DNA of 64,000 nucleotides, from contig NC_029521.1 of NCBI RefSeq assembly GCF_001577835.2, positions 14,973,830 to 15,037,829 of the forward strand. Direction: 5' to 3'. The stretch is from Coturnix japonica (Eukaryota > Chordata > Aves > Galliformes > Phasianidae). Under the pieces are notes generated by a model. That model made no database searches, was not told where the DNA came from, and worked only from the letters and a program-made list of their open reading frames with translations. The position numbers were made by a program, and so were the translations under genes. Of the stretch, positions 61,301-64,000 are shown piece after piece. Each line of letters starts with the position of its first letter. The stretch's first letter is position 1.

Positions 61301-62825
61301 CAAGAAGCCCCGTTTTGGGAAAACATTCCACAGAGGAGGAATCTCAGTGAGTGCAAAGTCTCAGTCTCCCCAGGTTGGGACATCAAGGGGGGTGTTAAAA
61401 GGAACGTGGCAGTTTTTTGAGAGCATTTTTGCAGGACATGATGCCTGAGGAGCTGACCAGGCTGGCAGCATGGGATCAGAAGTGGGAAATACCAGGTAGG
61501 TGTAGCCACCAGCCAGGCATGCGTGCACTGAGTGTGGCAGCAGGCAGCCGAATGGTGCCAGCCCATGGGTGTGGTGAGGCCGCACCCTGCTTCTCAAGAA
61601 GCAATGCCAATGTCACGCTGATAACACAGTGTGGTGTTTGGTGACAAGTCTCTGACCTCAGGTCATGCTTCAGAGCCCGGCTTCATGAGGACATGCTGCA
61701 GCAAGTCACTAGGAGAGCCTGAGTGCCTGGCATCGTGACAGAGCTGTACAGGGTAGGGTGTCCCCCAGCAGCTCTGCTTGGTGCTGCGTCCTGACTACTG
61801 CCATCCCCTGAGGACAGCAGTCATACTCAGCTGGTGTGCTCACCTCTGCATGCCCAAGATGCCCAGCAGCCTGAGGAACAGCTTGGCAGACCAAGCAGCA
61901 AGTCTGAGGAACCTGAGGACAACTGGGCTGTGCTGCCTGAGGAAAGGGCAGAGAGACTATCCCAAATAATTTCTGCTGGCTGTCATTTGCAGGCTCCCCT
62001 CTGGTAAACAGGCACCAGAAATAGCAGCAAATGTTTTTCTCAGAGAGAGAGAAACTACACGTGCACATGAACATGTATTGCTCTGATGCATCAAGCCTAT
62101 TAGGCTGTTCAGACATGTCTAGGGTTCCTCAAACAAAGCAAGATCTGGAATTGTGCATAAAGGTTTTCAGAGCAAACACAATAGCAGAGGTTTTTCCTAT
62201 GGTACAGATAAGCATTACATAAATGGGATTTGGTGTTATTTCTGAATTCTTGCAGGAGTACAAAGGTTTTATCAAGAAGTCACAAAAGGAGTTGCCCTAT
62301 ACAGGCCCAGAAGAGGCCATTCCACCAGCCTGTGTTCTCCACCATAGCAATATGGAGTCAAAGGTAGCAACCAGCTGAAACCACAGAGCACCAGGGTCTC
62401 AACTGTTCACTACATCGCATTGGGGTGTGTGATGAGGGGTCTGCCTTTAGAAGAGGTAAACAGTGCAGTGCTTATGGCTTCCAACCTACCTCTAGACTTT
62501 CCACGAGCATTAAAGGTGGAGGGGAAAAGCACAGTACAACACTGAAAAGCCGCCTCAGCCACCTCCTCTGTCTGCTGGGCATGCTTTGTTAAAGGCCTTT
62601 CCAGCTCTGATTTGCTAGCATTGTATGTTTGTCCAAACAGACTGTTCAGCATCTAGGCACCAAGACCCGTGCTCAGGTGGTGTGGCCAGGGCTCCTTGTT
62701 GCTGACAGAGTTGAATCATTGTGTTGTCTGACTTCATAGATGAGTGACCAAGGGTTGGTTTTGCGCATGGTCTATTCATACCCTTTGAGTGATGACGGTG
62801 TTCAGTTTCTCATCCCATTCCTCCT

Positions 62826-63644
62826 ATGTTTGCTGGCTATACTAAACTGGGAGGAGCTGCTGACTTTGCCAAGACTGGAGAAGCCTTGCAGAGACATCTA
62901 GACAAATTAGAGAGTTGGGCAGTCACCAACTGCATGAAGTTTAACAAGAGCAAGTGCTGGAGCAAGAGCAAGGGGAAACCCTGGCTATATGTACCTGGGG
63001 ATGAGATGCTGAAGAGCAGCCCCATTGAAATGGATGTGGGGGTTCTGATTGACAGCAGGCTGAACATAAACCATTGATGTGCCATGGCAGTCAAAAGGGC
63101 CATCCAGACTCTGGGGTGCACCAGACCCAGCACTGCCACAAGGTGAAGGAAGGAATCTGCTCTGCACTGTGACCTGGGTGCAGGTCTGGATGCCAGAACA
63201 TGAGGATGACATAGAATTATCAGGGAGCCCAAAGGAGTGCTGTAAAGATGGGGAAGGGACTGGAGGGCAAAGTAGGTGGGGAGCTGGTCTGTTCAGCCCA
63301 GAGCAGAGGAGGCTGAGAGGAGCCCTCGTGGTGGCCACAGCCCCTCATGAAGAGGGTGGTGGAGGGGATCTCTGCTCTCTGGTGTCAGCAGTAGGGCCTG
63401 TGGGGACAGCATGGAGCTAGGTCAGGGGAGGGTCAGGTGGGTGTTAGGAAAAGGTTCTTCACCAAGAGAATGCTTGAGCACTGGAACAGGTTCCCCAGGA
63501 CACTGGTCATGACGCTGAGCTTGCTGAAGTTCAAGCAGCATCTGGACACTGCTCTCAGTCATGTGCTCTTATTTTTGTGTGGAGCCAGGAGTAGAACTCA
63601 ATTATTCGTATGGGTTCCTACCAACTCTGTTCTATGATTCTATG
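62826..63644 (+). mobile_element. CR1 LINE, 5'-truncated, with reverse-transcriptase remnant
   Basis: About 820 bases of forward CR1. The start encodes the end of the reverse transcriptase (KLGGAADF, LDKLESWAVTNCMKFNKSKC, GDEMLKSSPIEMDVGVLIDS). The middle has the non-coding-like VKRAIQTLG region, GAGGAGGCTGAGAGGAGCCC and GAACAGGTTCCCCAGGACAC. The 3' end is TTCTATGATTCTATG. The reverse-transcriptase frame is broken, for example by the TGA shortly after INH. This copy is inactive. Confidence 0.93.
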
Positions 63645-64000
63645 TGAGTCACTAAAATTTATGGACTGTCATTTATCTCCCGGTCTGAGTGCCTGGAGAA
63701 GCCGCCCTTAGATGAATGGATGTCCTTGACGAGCTGTTAAATTCAGTGCCATAGACACCTGTGACTCCTCCTCATGTTCCACACCCAAATTCTCATCTAC
63801 TCTCTATTCAGACCAAACAGGTCTGGAGATGAGAATGGCACTATCAAAAAACACCATGAGATGTTCTGGCAAAGACAAATACCAGGCAGTGTCTGTACTG
63901 AATGAAATAAGTATTGACATTAGTATGGGACATAGTAGGACATGACAGTCAGACCAGGCGTAATCGCTGAGTCTTTGCACTCTGCCTTCTCTGCCATCTA
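63645..64000. other. Unassigned DNA at the right edge
   Basis: Follows the end of the CR1 fragment. No gene or repeat was recognised in these 356 bases. Confidence 0.6.

Larger units (their letters stand above)
57626..62825. other. Intergenic DNA downstream of PKD2L1
   Basis: No coding exon was recognised; in particular BLOC1S2, expected next by human synteny, was not found. Two short CR1 tails lie at 58,098-58,161 and 58,320-58,399. Confidence 0.65.

Noticed and set aside
57000-64000. BLOC1S2, expected next to PKD2L1 from human synteny
   Set aside because: None of its conserved sequence was recognised in any frame. It probably lies beyond the right edge.
1-64000. Retroviral or LTR element
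   Set aside because: No gag, pol or env-like frame, primer-binding site or matched terminal repeats were seen. All confident transposon sequence is CR1.

Overview
The window is vertebrate nuclear DNA, almost certainly from a galliform bird and most likely chicken. Three things point there. The interspersed repeats are CR1 LINE fragments with the avian 3' tail. The two spliced genes encode close orthologues of known vertebrate proteins. The introns are compact. Species assignment is inference from the sequence alone.

Two protein-coding genes lie head to head. SCD (stearoyl-CoA desaturase) is on the minus strand. It has six coding exons between 30,795 and 15,552, a TATA-like promoter near 30.9 kb, an SRE/NF-Y module near 31.26 kb, and a 3' UTR of about 3 kb ending near 12,540. 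PKD2L1 (polycystin-2-like 1 cation channel) is on the plus strand. It has fifteen coding exons between 42,396 and 56,999 and a TATA box at 42,244. All SCD and PKD2L1 exon joins keep the reading frame. Every intron has GT-AG ends. The head-to-head SCD/PKD2L1 arrangement matches human 10q24, so this is conserved microsynteny.

Layout: 1-10.7 kb is intergenic DNA with CR1 fragments and no recognisable gene. 10.75-12.35 kb is a CpG island with several CCAAT boxes and no assignable gene. 12.54-30.9 kb is SCD. 31.3-42.2 kb is the intergenic interval between the two promoters, with one CR1 fragment and two CTCF-like motifs. 42.27 to about 57 kb is PKD2L1. 57-64 kb is intergenic DNA with CR1 tails and an 0.8-kb CR1 fragment carrying reverse-transcriptase remnants. 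The neighbours expected from human synteny, BLOC1S2 beyond PKD2L1 and WNT8B beyond SCD, were not recognised inside the window.

The two genes are not functionally linked in any obvious way. SCD is an ER lipid enzyme under SREBP control, and PKD2L1 is a membrane cation channel. No tRNA, rRNA, CRISPR array, retroviral element or novel gene system was identified. The points most worth checking are the orphan CpG island with its 18-bp palindrome, the in-frame alternative donor in the PKD2L1 coiled-coil exon, the 27-T tract abutting PKD2L1 exon 7, and the CTCF-like pair between the genes.
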